A stretch of DNA of 64,000 nt, taken from assembly GCA_037127315.1 (NCBI GenBank), contig JBBBDQ010000443.1, positions 2,111,001 through 2,175,000 of the forward strand. The letters are read 5' to 3'. The notes under the pieces are model-generated. The model saw only the letters and a list, made by a program, of their open reading frames with translations. It was not told the origin of the DNA and searched no databases. This DNA is from Ascarosepion bandense (Eukaryota; Mollusca; Cephalopoda; Sepiida; Sepiidae). Positions 32,344 through 42,944 of the stretch are shown here, piece by piece; position 1 is the first letter of the stretch; each line of letters opens with the position of its first letter. The translations under genes were made by a program, and so were the position numbers.

Positions 32344-32692
32344 CAGATCTAAACTTATTTATAAATGGAACTTTGTCTGTGTGTGTGTGTCCGTTACCTA
32401 TAGACTCTGAAATGGCTGAACCGATTTTCTTGAAAATTTGCACAGTTGTACTATAAGCATCTGCAAGTGTTCTTAGCTAGGAGGTACCCCCCCCCCGATA
32501 AATATTGAAAAAATTGGGTTATAGAAGGAGTGGTCCGATTTGAATCAAATTTGATACGCTCATAGACAAAGACATAAGAAACGATATTCAGAAGTTTCAA
32601 GGTTGCAGTTCTTACAATAGTGCAGAAAATCAATAATATATATATAAGCTTTCATTACACCCGGGCAACGTTGGGCTATACTGCTAGTACAA
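32344..32692 (-). repeat. Dispersed repeat E, reverse copy with internal deletion
   Basis: Reverse complement of 1024-1736: ends ...CAGTATAGCCCAACGTTGCC on the minus strand, (GT)n at 32375-32390. Bases corresponding to 1075-1380 are absent. A C-run at 32489-32497 and single-base differences separate the copies. Confidence 0.75.
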
Positions 32693-32979
32693 CATAATTA
32701 CAAAACATTTGAAAGTATAAATATAATTGGCTACAAAGAAGATTATCACTTAAATTTTACTATTTCTGGAGATATAGTAGCTGATGACATGGATACAGAA
32801 AGTGGCTGATGTTATACTAATTGGGCAGGTAATCAATATCACTAAGGGCCAAGTGGTCCAACTTAGACATAAATAACCAAGATTTGACAATATAACTCTC
32901 TGCACTGAGAAAACACAGTATATTTGCTATCTGTGTGCTTCCAGGCACATCATTTTTTAAAAGTTTTCTAGGTTTAATA

Positions 32980-34290
32980 TTAGCTTGGAACAAGAAATCA
33001 GGAAGTTAAATTTGTTGCATTCATTTACACACAAATCCCCTTGGTAAAAGTATTAATTCATCTCTTCTCTCTCCAACTATGGGTTAAATAGCAGGACAGA
33101 TTGGTTGGCTACTAGTCTACCACAGAAAGAAATGGCAACCTACTGCTGGAAAATCTTCTGCCTAGTTAATCATGGATCAAAAGAGACATGATCACCCAAG
33201 CGTGTATCACATATGGCACTTAACTGACTGATAAGGATAAAAGGACTGAATAGCAGGACAGATTGAGTTTCTATAGCCTTGGTTGGCAACCAGTCTACTG
33301 CAGAAAGAAACGGTAACCTACTGTGGCAAAATTTTCTGGCCAGTCAGTCATAGATGAAAAGAGACATGATCGCCCAAGCGTATTTCACATATGGCACTTA
33401 ACTGACTGATAAGGATAAAAGGACTGAGTAGCAGGACAGATTGAGTTTCTATAGCCTTGGTTGTCAACCAGTCTACTGCAGAAAGAAACGGTAACCTACT
33501 GTGGCAAAATTTTCTGGCCAGTCAGTCATAGATGAAAAGAGACATGATCACCCAAGCGTATTTCACATATGGCACTTAACTGACTGATAAGGATAAAAGG
33601 ACTGAATAGCAGGACAGATTGAGTTTCTATAGCCTTGGTTGGCAACCAGTCTACTGCAGAAAGAAACGGTAACCTACTGTGGCAAAATTTTCTGGCCAGT
33701 CAGTCATAGATGAAAAGAGACATGATCGCCCAAGCGTATTTCACATATGGCACTTAACTGACTGATAAGGATAAAAGGATTGAATAGCAGGACAGATTGA
33801 GTTTCTATAGCCTTGGTTGTCAACCAGTCTACTGCAGAAAGAAACGGTAACCTACTGTGGCAAAATTTTCTGGCCAGTCAGTCATAGATGAAAAGAGACA
33901 TGATCGCCCAAGCGTATTTCACATATGGCACTTAACTGACTGATAAGGATAAAAGGATTGAATAGCAGGACAGATTGGGTTTCTATAGCCTTGGTTGGCA
34001 ACCAGTCTATCACAGTAACAAATGGCAACCTACTGCAGGAAAACTTTCTGCCTAGGCACTTATAGATCAAAAGAGATATGATCACCCAAGCGTGTATTAC
34101 ATATGGCTCTTAAATGACTGATATGGATAAAATATTGAATAGCAGGACAGATTGGGTCCTATGGCCTTGGTTGGCAATCAGTCTACCATAAAAATAAATG
34201 GCAACCAACTGCAAGAAAATCTTCTGCCTAGTTAGTCATGGATCAAAAAAGACATGATTGCCCAAGCATGTATCATGTATGGCACTTAAA
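32980..34290 (+). mobile_element. SINE-A whose body is amplified in tandem
   Basis: The degenerate 5' part has TTGCATTCATTTACACACAA at 33015-33040. From 33057 the SINE body/tail is repeated seven times at a strict 178-bp spacing (see the array feature), ending at CACTTAAATGG, where the 5S-SINE begins. Confidence 0.85.
33057..34290 (+). repeat. 178-bp tandem array x7 derived from SINE-A
   Basis: The landmark GGATAAAAGGA (or variants) begins at 33235, 33413, 33591, 33769, 33947 and 34125, each 178 bases apart. Each unit runs from ...AGCAGGACAGATTGAG through TGGTTGGCAACCAGTC, CAGAAAGAAACGGTAACC, GATCGCCCAAGCG and CACTTAACTGACTGATAAGG. The central units (33235-33946) are nearly identical. The outer ones are more diverged, as expected for unequal exchange. 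Confidence 0.95.
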
Positions 34291-34291
34291 T

Positions 34292-34403
34292 GGTCATATC
34301 ATGTTGAATACACCAGTTCTCGTTTGATCACTGAAGTTAAGCAGTTTTGAGCCTGGTCAGTACTTAGATAGGTGGCCGCTTGGGAATACCAGGTGCTGTA
34401 AGC
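34292..34403 (+). repeat. 5S rRNA-derived SINE head
   Basis: Starts GGTCATATCATGTTG; contains AAGTTAAGCAG..., TACTTAGATAGGTGGCC and GGGAATACCAGGTGCTGTAAGC. The first six bases are missing and there are several substitutions. Confidence 0.85.
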
Positions 34404-34640
34404 ATTTATTGATGGATGTGCATTGTGGTGTAGTGGATATTGGCTCCGAAAGAGAAATCGGTGAGCTATGTTCAAATTTCAGTTGAATACCCTGCATTTC
34501 ACTTATGCACTGGTACCCTTGGGAAAGGTATTAATCTATCCCTTCCCTCCAGTTATGGGTTAAATACCCTTAAATATATCCCAATGAATCTTTCTCTCGG
34601 GGAGGAAGCTGGCTCAACCCGACTAGGGTGAATGCATCTT
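34292..34640 (+). mobile_element. 5S-SINE, 3'-truncated
   Basis: The 5S head is followed by the tRNA-1 head (GATGTGCATTGTGGTGTAG at about 34416; B-box ATGTTCAAATTTC) and the SINE body, ending at TATATCCCAATGAATCTTTCTC. The shared tail is replaced by unrelated sequence. Confidence 0.8.
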
Positions 34641-34896
34641 GCATTTTTTTTTTTTAATGACTGATATTCTTTCCTCCATAACGGATGGAATCTCTACCAA
34701 AAGAATTCAACTATTTAATATCAATAAAAAAATAGCTTTTCATGTAGGTGGGACTTAGAATATATCAACTGCAGAGGGAAAAGCTCCCCACAACAATAGG
34801 GGTTATCTACCAAGTAAATGTTACTAGACTCAAATATAAATCAACCAGTATCCACCTGTAGGTTCAAGTATAAATTGACTAGTATCCTCCTGTAGG
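34641..34896. other. No recognised gene
   Basis: Contains two diverged copies of CAAGTATAAAT..ACTAGTATCCTCCTGTAGGTT (about 34835 and 34865), a local duplication also seen after the next SINE (35108-35140). Confidence 0.5.
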
Positions 34897-35108
34897 TTTT
34901 TTTTTTTTTAATCATATCACCCCAAGCAAGGCGGTAACACCACTGATGTGCAGGGGGCTACGTAAGAGTGAAAAGATTGGAAAAGAGAAAGCCGGAAACC
35001 ACATCCTAAACAGGGAACAAGGGATGAGCCTCTTAACCTGTTCAATGGACGTGGGTGGAGTATGAACCGGGCGATAGACTAAACTATCACCCGGTTCATG
35101 GTTTAAGT
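34897..35108 (-). mobile_element. SINE-D monomer with inverted end
   Basis: A T-run at 34897-34909 (A-tail), the LINE-1-type 3' block and a full SINE-D body on the minus strand. At the 5' edge GAACCGGGCGATAG is followed by CTATCACCCGGTTC (35068-35099), a perfect-looking small palindrome that doubles the head. Confidence 0.8.
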
Positions 35109-35740
35109 AGAAATCAACCATTATCTCCCTGTAGGTTCAAGTGTAATAAAAAATTAGTTTTGACATTAAATAACCCAAGTGATGATTTTATAAAATCAAC
35201 CAATCAACGAAAACTAGTCACCTAAGGGTAATAGCACGGAAGTGTTCTACAAAGTATTCAGCTTACGACCATTATCTATCTGAGATATTCTCATAACAAT
35301 GGCATATCATGTATGGCACTTAACTGCCTGATTCTTTGTTTAAACAGAACGAATGCTTGTTAGAACTGAAAGTATAAAAATATATGCATATCAATGATAT
35401 ATTATTGATAGACATATATTTTCTCTTTCATGTTTGCTTTGTAGTTGGTGTGCACAAAAAGTTACTTTTCTTGACCGAGTGGTGCTGAGGGAGGAACAAT
35501 AACCAGTTTGCATATTTTGTTCTCTTTTATTTTTTAAATATTTCTAATTTCATATTTCAAACTACTGTAGCTGTTTTCCTTTTTTGTCTCATTTAATTAT
35601 TTTTTTTTTTTACCTCTAATAAGATCTTCAAAACTGTTTCTCTAACATGATTAAGGTTGTGTCTATTTTGCTCTTTCTCAGGAACTCATAAAATAGTTTT
35701 TATGTTAGCCATTTATATTCTTTTGTACAAGAAATTAAGT
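35109..35740. other. No recognised gene
   Basis: Ordinary AT-rich sequence; nothing recognised. Confidence 0.4.
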
Positions 35741-36055
35741 ACTTGTACACTTCAGCCTTCTTCAGGTGCTAGGAATTTCAAACTGAACCCTCTATTTGTC
35801 TATATTTCTGAGATGAGGTAGTATTTACATTATTTATATTGTTATCATGTTTATAATGTTTCAGTTGTTGTATGCTCCAGTCTTCTTCAGGTGCTAGGAA
35901 TTTCAAACCGAACTCTTTCAATTCCTAGCCCCTGAAGAAGGTTGGAGTGTACAGTGGCTGAAACATCACGAACATGGCAATAAAAATGAGAACATCCAAA
36001 CAATGTAAATAATGTAAATACTACCTCATCTCCGAAGTATAGACAAATTAAGAGT
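35741..36055. repeat. Three PLE ends, two minus and one plus
   Basis: The minus-strand copies at 35746-35805 and 35806-35920 are head to tail and joined at a TATTTGTCTATATTTCTGAG junction. The plus-strand copy at 35928-36055 runs from CCCCTGAAGAAGGTTGG to TACCTCATCTCCGAAGTATAG. The unit is about 140 bases, as in the 57.9-58.2 kb tandem pair. Confidence 0.8.
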
Positions 36056-36136
36056 TGACAGCAAATCACTTATCAGTATTTCTTTTAAATGCTTTGATAA
36101 GTGTTCATATTCACATCATGTGATGGCAAAAGTAAA

Positions 36137-36216
36137 ATATCAAGTTGAATAGGGTGATTAACAAAACTATCAAAGAATGCCCTTTTTTGGGGCAGTTAGG
36201 AAAAATAATATTGATG
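36137..36216 (+). repeat. 80-bp direct repeat, copy 1
   Basis: ATATCAAGTTGAATAGGGTG to AGGAAAAATAATATT; matches 36607-36688 with few differences and flanks the LINE-1 end between them. Confidence 0.8.
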
Positions 36217-36565
36217 TTCACTCAATACAAGTCTCAAGAGGTCAAGTCTCAAATGTTTAACTCCCTTCCATATTCTTCCCTTCCTGATGGCTTCAACCTC
36301 CAGGAATTTAAATGCAATGTCAATACCCATCTCTTATCCACTTGACTCCAGTTCTTTCTACATCACCCTGTATATCTTTTCCTTTCTCTCTACCTTTGCA
36401 ACTGTCATCACACCTGTATTTCCATCCTTCTCTTGCTCCTTTCTCTGACACCCACTGTAACTGGTTCATTTTTCTCCTCACTCTCCTATCTAATCTTTTT
36501 TTCTTATGTAGCCCCCTGTGCATCAGTGGCGTTACTGCCTTGTTTGGGGTGAAATGATAAAAAAA
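36210..36565 (+). mobile_element. LINE-1 3' end, duplicated with 37310
   Basis: Preserves FNLQEFKCNVNTHLLST (C-terminus of ORF2) at about 36290-36345 and the 3' end block with AAAAAA at 36557. The 81- and 67-codon ORFs here are off-frame UTR. The same segment, including the GATGTTCACT...ATACAAG start and the flank after the A-run, occurs at 37308-37700. Confidence 0.8.
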
Positions 36566-36606
36566 TGAATGTATGAGTCAAAAGTAAAGATTATGAGTTA
36601 AAATTG

Positions 36607-36688
36607 AAATATCAAGTTGAATAGGGTGATTAATAAAACTATCAGAGAATGTCCTTTTTTTTGGGCAGTTAGGAAGAATAATATTCTG
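36607..36688 (+). repeat. 80-bp direct repeat, copy 2
   Basis: Second copy of 36137-36216, placed after the LINE-1 fragment. Confidence 0.8.
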
Positions 36689-36859
36689 CAAGAATATCGA
36701 GGACATGGGCCTAAAAATCATCCATAATCAACATAACACAATGGACATACCAGGGAATGCTTGATGTTTTGGTGTTAGTGCAATGGAAATGTGCTGAGTA
36801 TTAGATAGCATTACTTCATTCATCATCACCCATGTGGGTCATAAGTGCACCATATATAC

Positions 36860-37145
36860 TGCAGCCATAGCAGCAACGAGTGTGTCCTGGGCAAGATAGT
36901 CTGATAGGGCACATCCCTTTCCAGGCTGGTTTTGAATTCAGGGCTGTCTTTCTTCTAAACTGGTTGCTATCCCATGCTATAAAACCCAGTAGGTCCAGCT
37001 GTTTAACTCATAGCTTGGGAGAGAAGAGGCAGGTCCATTCCTTTCTCAAGGGTATTTGTTTGAAAGAGAATTCAACAGATTAGATTGGGATTTGAACTCT
37101 TCCCACTGATTCTATTTTCTTTGATATGTTACATCACCTGTACAT
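36860..37145 (-). mobile_element. SINE-A-like, degenerate, reverse
   Basis: Minus-strand order of SINE-A: head near 37145 (ACAGGTGATG), AGTTCAAATCCC near 37100, AAATACCC.TGAGAAAGG, then the CTAAGCTATGAG and AGCATGGGATAGCAACC region. Diverged. Confidence 0.5.
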
Positions 37146-37307
37146 CCCATGTTTTCATTATTAGTACCAATTATATCATTCACTAAAATAGTTATTTACT
37201 AAGCTTATTTTTTTTTATAAGACCAAATGTGTAGATCATTCAGTGAGAATCAAATGCACTTATCAGAAATAATAACCTACAAAATCAGCTTCATTTTTTT
37301 TTTTTTT

Positions 37308-37700
37308 TTGATGTTCACTAAATACAAGGTTCAAGAGCCATGAGTTAGAAGGGTGTTTAAATCCCTTCCATGTTCTTGCTTTCCTGATGGTTAAAACTTC
37401 CAGGAATTTAAATGCAATGTCAATACTATTATCCACTTGACTCCAGTTCTTTCTACATCACCCTGTATATCTTTTTCTTTCTCTCTACCTTTGCAACTAT
37501 CATCACACCTGTATTCCCATCCTTCTCTTGCTCCTTTCTCGGACAGCCCCATAACTGGTTCGTCATTCTCCTTACTCTCCTCCTGTCTAATCTTTTATGT
37601 AGCCCCCTGCGCATCGGTGGTGTTACAGCCTTGCATGGGGTGAAACGATTAAAAAGAAAAAATATGAATGTATGGGGCAAAAGTAAAGATTATGAGGACA
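37308..37700 (+). mobile_element. LINE-1 3' end, second copy
   Basis: Nearly the same as 36210-36600, including the 3' flank (AATGTATGGGGCAAAAGTAAAGATTATGAG). A T-run at 37292-37307 precedes it. Local ORFs of 66-101 codons are UTR translations. Confidence 0.8.
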
Positions 37701-38345
37701 TGGAGGAGAATAGATAAAAATTGACCCAATACTTAAAGGGGTTAAGATTGTAGCATTCAGGTAAGTGATTCATGCAAGAGTTTGTTTTTTCTCCCTAAAG
37801 TAGCAATTCTTGTGAAAAAACTTTCTGTGTGGAATATCTACCTTAAAATTGGAATACGTAGAAAATGAGCGCGCTAATCATTACAACACAATGAGATGTT
37901 CCCTTAAATACGGGTTTAAATATCTCTATGAGAACATTAATTCAGTTATGAGGCTATGGAAGAAAAATCCAAATCCTGAAAGTATGTTAACTGCAAACAT
38001 CAGGGACTTCTCAGATTATTGTCTGTGAGTTTAATTCTGAAGTGCATTCAGGAAGGACAAATACTTTACTTCTGAGCATATCTGCACATGTTTTATTTTT
38101 TTAATGATGTCTTACTGGATCGATTAATTTATTTACTTATTTAATTTGCAATGCATGATTTTATTACCACTTGTTTCCATGTCTCTGAATATTTGTCTTT
38201 GTAATTTACAGTTTGATACCCGATTTATTCTGAGATTTTATTTCTCTTTTTCTGTTAAATTCTGTTCTTTGTATTTTTTAATTTTTTAATCATTTCCCCA
38301 ATCTGTCGTACACACACTGGACTCTTGTTTTTTGTTTCTTTTTCT
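37701..38345. other. No recognised gene
   Basis: AT-rich sequence, nothing recognised. Confidence 0.4.
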
Positions 38346-38660
38346 TTACTCATTTCCCCCAAGCATGGCAATAATTCCCCTAAGACGTAGGAGTTACAGA
38401 GAATGGAAGAGAATGTGATTAGAGAAGCAGAGAGGAAGGGATAATAAAGGAAGAATTATTCCAGAAGAAATAAACTGGCAATTGGCGCTGTATTTAAAGT
38501 TACAAAAAACTCCGAGATGAATAGCAGGAACACCGGACCAGATATGGCAACCGTATTCAATGTACGGACAAATGGTAGATTTATAAATGGGCAAAAGGGA
38601 TTATGACAAGAAAAACGTCCTGGCCTGACACATAGAGCCAACCTTCCTAGCAGTACATAC
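38346..38660 (-). mobile_element. LINE-1 fragment (RT thumb)
   Basis: Minus-strand frame at 38394-38594 has YKSTICPYIEYGCHIWSGVPAIHL, the standard non-LTR RT thumb stretch. The left end has CCCCCAAGCATGGCAATAATTCC, a LINE-1 end-block remnant, so the UTR/C-terminus between is deleted. Confidence 0.75.
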
Positions 38661-38669
38661 AGCTATATT

Positions 38670-39290
38670 TTTTCTTTTTTTTTTTAATCCTTTCACCCCG
38701 AGCAAGGTAGAAATGCCACTGATGGGCAAGGGGCTACATAAGTGTAAAGATTAATTAGAAGAATGAAGAAAAATACGAACCAGTTAGAAAGGAGTAATAG
38801 AAAAATGAGAATGCAGGTGTGATGACAGTTTCAAAGGTGGAGAGAAAGGAAAGGATATACGGGGTGGGGAAAGAACTAGAGTCAAGTGGTTAATAGATGA
38901 GTATTGACATTGCATTTAAATTCCTGGAGGTTGTAGCCGTCAGGAAAGCAAGAATATGGGAGCGAGTGCCACAGGTGGAAAGTGCGAGAGAAGAAGCTGC
39001 AGGAGTAGAATTGTCGTCTGTATTTGGCTAACCTAACTGTGAATGGGTGGGACCCAGTTGCCAATCTGGTTGCACGAGTAAACACCTGTTGAGGAGGCAC
39101 CAGTGACTTAAGTTCGTCCGAGCAGAAGCCATGAAAGTATTTATAGAAGAGACAAAGGGAGGCCACATTTCGTCGGTGGAGAAGTGGCTGTAGTCGAGCC
39201 ACCAGGTCAGTACCTATCACATTACTGATTCTCCTTTGGAGCTTGTCTTTGTGCAGAATTAAACTCACTGACAATGGCTTGCAAGATTCA
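38670..39290 (-). pseudogene. LINE-1 ORF2 C-terminus, best copy
   Basis: A 130-codon minus ORF (38882-39274) covers the ORF2 end: RRISNVIGTDLVARLQPLLHRR, ASLCLFYKYFHG, LATGSHPFTVRLAKYRRQFYS, SFFSRTFHLWHSLP, FPDGYNLQEFKCNVNTHLLTT. After the stop comes a 3' UTR with end block and a terminal A-run (T-run at 38670-38685). It is still open over 130 codons, so a relatively young 5'-truncated insertion. Confidence 0.85.
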
Positions 39291-39436
39291 CACGCAAACC
39301 ATTATTTGTTTATCAAACTCTATCTTGCTTTTTCTTACAGTCTCTTCTCATTTATTTTTCTTCAGAGAAACAAATAGAAATGTAACTGTATGTCCAGACA
39401 TACTTTCCCATAAAGACTAAATAAAAGAACAGTTAT

Positions 39437-39750
39437 TGAATTCATTGCATTCACTTATGAGCAAATACCCTTGGGAAAGGTATTAATCTGTCTCTTCCTA
39501 CCAGTTATGGGTTAAATAACAGGACAGATTGGGTTCTATAGCATGTAGCATGTATACGGTAGACTGGTTGCCAACCAAGGCTATAGAACCCACTCTGTTC
39601 TGTTATTTAACCTATAACTGGAAGGAAGGGACGGATTAATACCTTTCCCAAGGGTATTTGCGCGTAAGTGAATACAATGAATTCAACTGGAATTCGAACT
39701 CGGCTCCCTGGTTTCTCATTCTGAGCTGATATCCACTGTACCACAACGCA
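39437..39750. mobile_element. Two SINE-A copies head-on (palindrome)
   Basis: Plus-strand partial copy 39437-39543 (TTGCATTCACTTATGAGC ... TTGGGTTCTATAGC), 11-base spacer, then a minus-strand copy 39555-39750 with complete head (ATATCAGCTCAGAATGAG and B-box GAGTTCGAATTCC). The first 105 bases on each side form a near-perfect inverted repeat. Confidence 0.85.
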
Positions 39751-39767
39751 CCAAGCTTAAATTTGTA

Positions 39768-40005
39768 AACGGTATCATAGAGGAACATTCATCAGAACGA
39801 TTGTCATGAAAATATTTATAGAATCGATACAGGGAAGCTACATTGGTGGGAAAATGATTGAAACTAACAATGACAGGTCAGAACCAATGAGATTACAGAT
39901 TCTTCTGTGTACTTTATCAAGAATCTCTAAAGAAACAGCAGAAGTACCAGATCAGATATGGCAGTAATATTCAATCCATGAATGATCTGATAAATTACAC
40001 AAATT
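39768..40005 (-). mobile_element. LINE-1 RT thumb fragment
   Basis: Matches 38500-38600 and 32221-32343 on the minus strand (GATCAGATATGGCAGTAATATTC on plus). It includes the upstream FYKYFHD-type region near 39800-39830. Diverged. Confidence 0.65.
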
Positions 40006-40044
40006 AAACAAAATATTTCGTTGTATTTTTACAATAAAATTTGT

Positions 40045-40565
40045 CCTGCGTATGACGGTAAACTGAATCCAGCAACAAGGTCTCTGATTGGGAATTTATG
40101 AGGAGCATGGAACCACCTCTTAATTGCTGTTTGTTCCCAGGTCCACTCTGACCAGGAGTGGTAGCACCTGTTAGGGTCCCAGCTATGGGCAAATAATTTA
40201 TCCCCAAACTGGGGTCAAAACTCTATGAAAGTATAAAAATATACTTTTATAGAAATATATACATTTTTGAAAGAAAAAATATTAACAATAATAAATTTTT
40301 GAAGGAAAAATATTACCCCCCCATACATTTTTGAAGGAAAAAAAAATTATTACCAGCAAAACATTTTTGAATACAAAACTATAAGACATCTTCAGTTTTC
40401 TAAAATAAAAATAAAAAAAATAAATTTTTCATCAAAATCTTACTAAATCAACCTTCTCATTATATCCGAACATTAAAAAAAAAAACAAACAAACCTTAAA
40501 ACCTCACCTTTTTAGCATTAGATAACCCACAGAGGTTGATATGCCATTGAACAAAACTCGCTCAA
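40045..40565 (+). mobile_element. SINE-C, near full length
   Basis: Starts TGTCCTGCGTATGACGGTAA and contains the head, the TACATTTTTGAAAGAAAAAATATTA-type repeat block (40255-40380) and the tail ATAACCCACAGAGGTTGATA. Confidence 0.8.
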
Positions 40566-40696
40566 ACAATAATATTAGTTACAGTTATAGGGCTAATATT
40601 CAACCAATAATTAAAGGAAATAACTAAAAAATACTTAATGGTAACAATACTAAAAAAATGTAATTGTAAAAATGGAAGTGAATGTTCACTACAAGG

Positions 40697-40736
<40 letters not shown>

Positions 40737-41299
40737 AAACATTATACACAGTGAAAAAGACAACAAAGGAAAATCCAGGAAATAAATCTTGTATCTAAGC
40801 AACTTGGGGAAAAAATTGAAAGAGTGCTATACAAGCAATTTGCTATCATTCAAATTTGAAAGCCATGAAACTACAACCATGTTGTATATATGAGAACTAA
40901 AAATAAAAGAATGCCATTTGTAGCATCAAATAAAAATGGAAACAAAGGCAGAAATTGCAATTTATGTTTGTGGAGGTAAAACTGAAAATTATCAAATTTA
41001 GGAATGTAAATGATTTAAAGAATAATTGGAATAAAATTGTTTTAAACTGATGCAGTCTTGAATATTAGGAAGAGAACAATAGGTCTATGAGAGTCTCCAA
41101 AATAGTACCCATTTTGAAAAATTGCTCTGCATGAAAGAGTCTGTTAATTAACAACTAAGTAAAAGTTAATATTTATTTTGTGTATATTAAAAAACTCCTT
41201 CTTACTTCTTTTTATAAAAAAATGCTCTATATATGTGTGTGCATTTTTTAAAAACACAAAATAAATTATGGTGCAGTCAGAATATGAGCAAAAAATAAC
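40566..41299. other. (AG)n microsatellite and AT-rich DNA
   Basis: An (AG) run is at 40698-40732. No gene recognised. Confidence 0.6.
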
Positions 41300-41400
41300 A
41301 ATATTTGAAACATAACACCCTTGACAATGGTGAGTGAAGTGGCCGAAAGTGCTTACAAAAATAATTCTGGAATATTTATACATTTCTTATCTCCAGCAAA
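41300..41400 (+). repeat. Possible second type of PLE end
   Basis: CCCTTGACAATGGTGAGTGA AGTGGCCGAAAGTGC has the same logic (pairing segment then CCGAAA) as PLE ends that resemble hammerheads, but does not match the main family in this window. Confidence 0.3.
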
Positions 41401-41408
41401 AAAGAAAT

Positions 41409-41800
41409 ATGTGGCGAATTACCTCATAGATCCAAGAGGGCCAGATTAGCGTAGCCTATAGGTGCAAACAAATTGCTCACAATGCAGACTCTCCGAGCAC
41501 CGACACTGGAATGAGGAGGTGCATGCGTCAGTAAGTCAGGTCAAGGCTGGCAGCAGGCCCAATATGCAAATTCTTTGGCTCGGTGAAAACGTATAAAAAA
41601 GGTGAGTTCTTGTTGAGTTGGCAGTTGAATTTTTTCCTGTGCTTTAAGCATAATTCTCAGCATGGCGTATCAAACCAAACTTCATTAAGGGGGTGTTTCT
41701 AGTGTTTGTGCTACTGACTTACATCTTTTTTGCTACAAGAATACTCAAAAAATTAAATAAAATCTTCTTTGTCAGTCGTTTTCAATAAAACATGCTTAAA
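41409..41800 (+). mobile_element. LTR-like segment (uncertain)
   Basis: Starts TGTGGCGAATTACCTCA, has a TATA-like CGTATAAAAAAGG at about 41590, AATAAA signals at 41757 and 41786, and ends near AACA. Organisation resembles a ~390-bp LTR. The GC-richer middle (TCCGAGCACCGACACTGG) stands out. I found no target duplication. Confidence 0.4.
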
Positions 41801-41842
41801 AGAAAGGTTGCTGCTTAAATATACATTATGTGTGTGTATGCA

Positions 41843-41845
<3 letters not shown>

Positions 41846-41884
<39 letters not shown>
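41846..41884. repeat. (TA)n microsatellite
   Basis: About 19 TA units. Confidence 0.95.
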
Positions 41885-41886
<2 letters not shown>

Positions 41887-42042
41887 TAAACAAGGTGCTG
41901 GTTAGACCAGCATATTGTAGATCAAAAAATATGTCTCCTCAACAATGGTCTTTTCAGGCAAAGAAAACTTCTTTACCTGAGAAGACTGCTGTGGTCTAAA
42001 CCTAAGTAGCAAGTAAGTGGTATGTATTTCATTTCTTTCTGT

Positions 42043-42046
<4 letters not shown>

Positions 42047-42111
<65 letters not shown>

Positions 42112-42120
42112 ATATGTGTG
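42047..42120. repeat. (TA)n-(TATG)n microsatellite
   Basis: TA units to about 42088, then five TATG units, then (TG)n. Produces spurious tyrosine/isoleucine ORFs. Confidence 0.95.
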
Positions 42121-42291
42121 TGTGTGTGGTGTAGATATAGAAGAACCCAAAGGAGTATCTTGTATATAAAGTCGTAGTATAGATTCGGGTAAAAGCCTCT
42201 GTACAATAAAGATGGTTCACCTGAAATAGGCCTATACTTCTACTTAAACATGGAATAATGTCTGTCTTAATTTTTACACACACACACATGT

Positions 42292-42785
42292 TATTTTCTA
42301 GAAGTTGCTGAAGTTTAGACCCAGAACTGAGCCCATTAAAACATCGTCCCGTTGCATTTATATATTATTTCTGTGATCATAGAATGGGAGTTCAGTGGTA
42401 CATGTTATTATTACTCCTATATTTTTAACTAATGTAAGAATATCATCTACATATCGTACATAGATGGAAGGTTTTGCAGTGGTACTAAATATATTATTTT
42501 CTAGGTTGGACATGTAGAAGTTGCTGAAGGTTGGTCCCAGAACTGAACCCATTGAAACACCATCCCATTGCGCGTATATGTTTCAATGGGCTCAGTTCTG
42601 GGTCCAACCTTCAGCAACTTTTACATGGCCAAACTAGAAAAATAATATATTTAATACCACTACAAAACCTTCCATCTACATACGATATGTAGATGATATT
42701 GTTATATGAATTAAAAATATAGAAGTACTAATAACATGTACCAGTGAAGTCCCATTCTATGATCACAGAAATAATATATATATAT
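42292..42785. pseudogene. PLE reverse-transcriptase palindrome
   Basis: Two opposite copies of the same PLE RT segment. The minus-strand copy (42357-42563) reads MGSVLGPTFSNFYMSNLE...KPSIYVRYVDDILTLV, with the PLE-type GSVLGP and the catalytic YVDD. The plus-strand copy (42579-42780) is its reverse complement with changes (YVDDIVI then stop). A third, short copy of the minus-strand type is at 42292-42356. The region between arms is about 15 bases. Not functional. Confidence 0.85.
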
Positions 42786-42944
42786 ATATAGTGTGTTGTT
42801 GGAAGACTGTTTGAAGCCAACCCAGTTAACTTTCAGTGGTTTACTGGTAGAAAGGCATTTAAGGTAGGATGCAGGCTTTGCAATAAAGTGCTCGATATCA
42901 CAGAATTACATAGCACATTAGTAGAATTAATATAGAAAAATTAC

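Noticed and set aside
33057..34290. A CRISPR array or satellite of unrelated origin
   Set aside because: The regular 178-bp repeats have no spacers and match the SINE-A body; the genome is eukaryotic.
41902..42289. Three ORFs of 77-86 codons with HTHTHIYIHTYIHTYIYIY stretches
   Set aside because: Translation of (TA)n/(TATG)n microsatellites.
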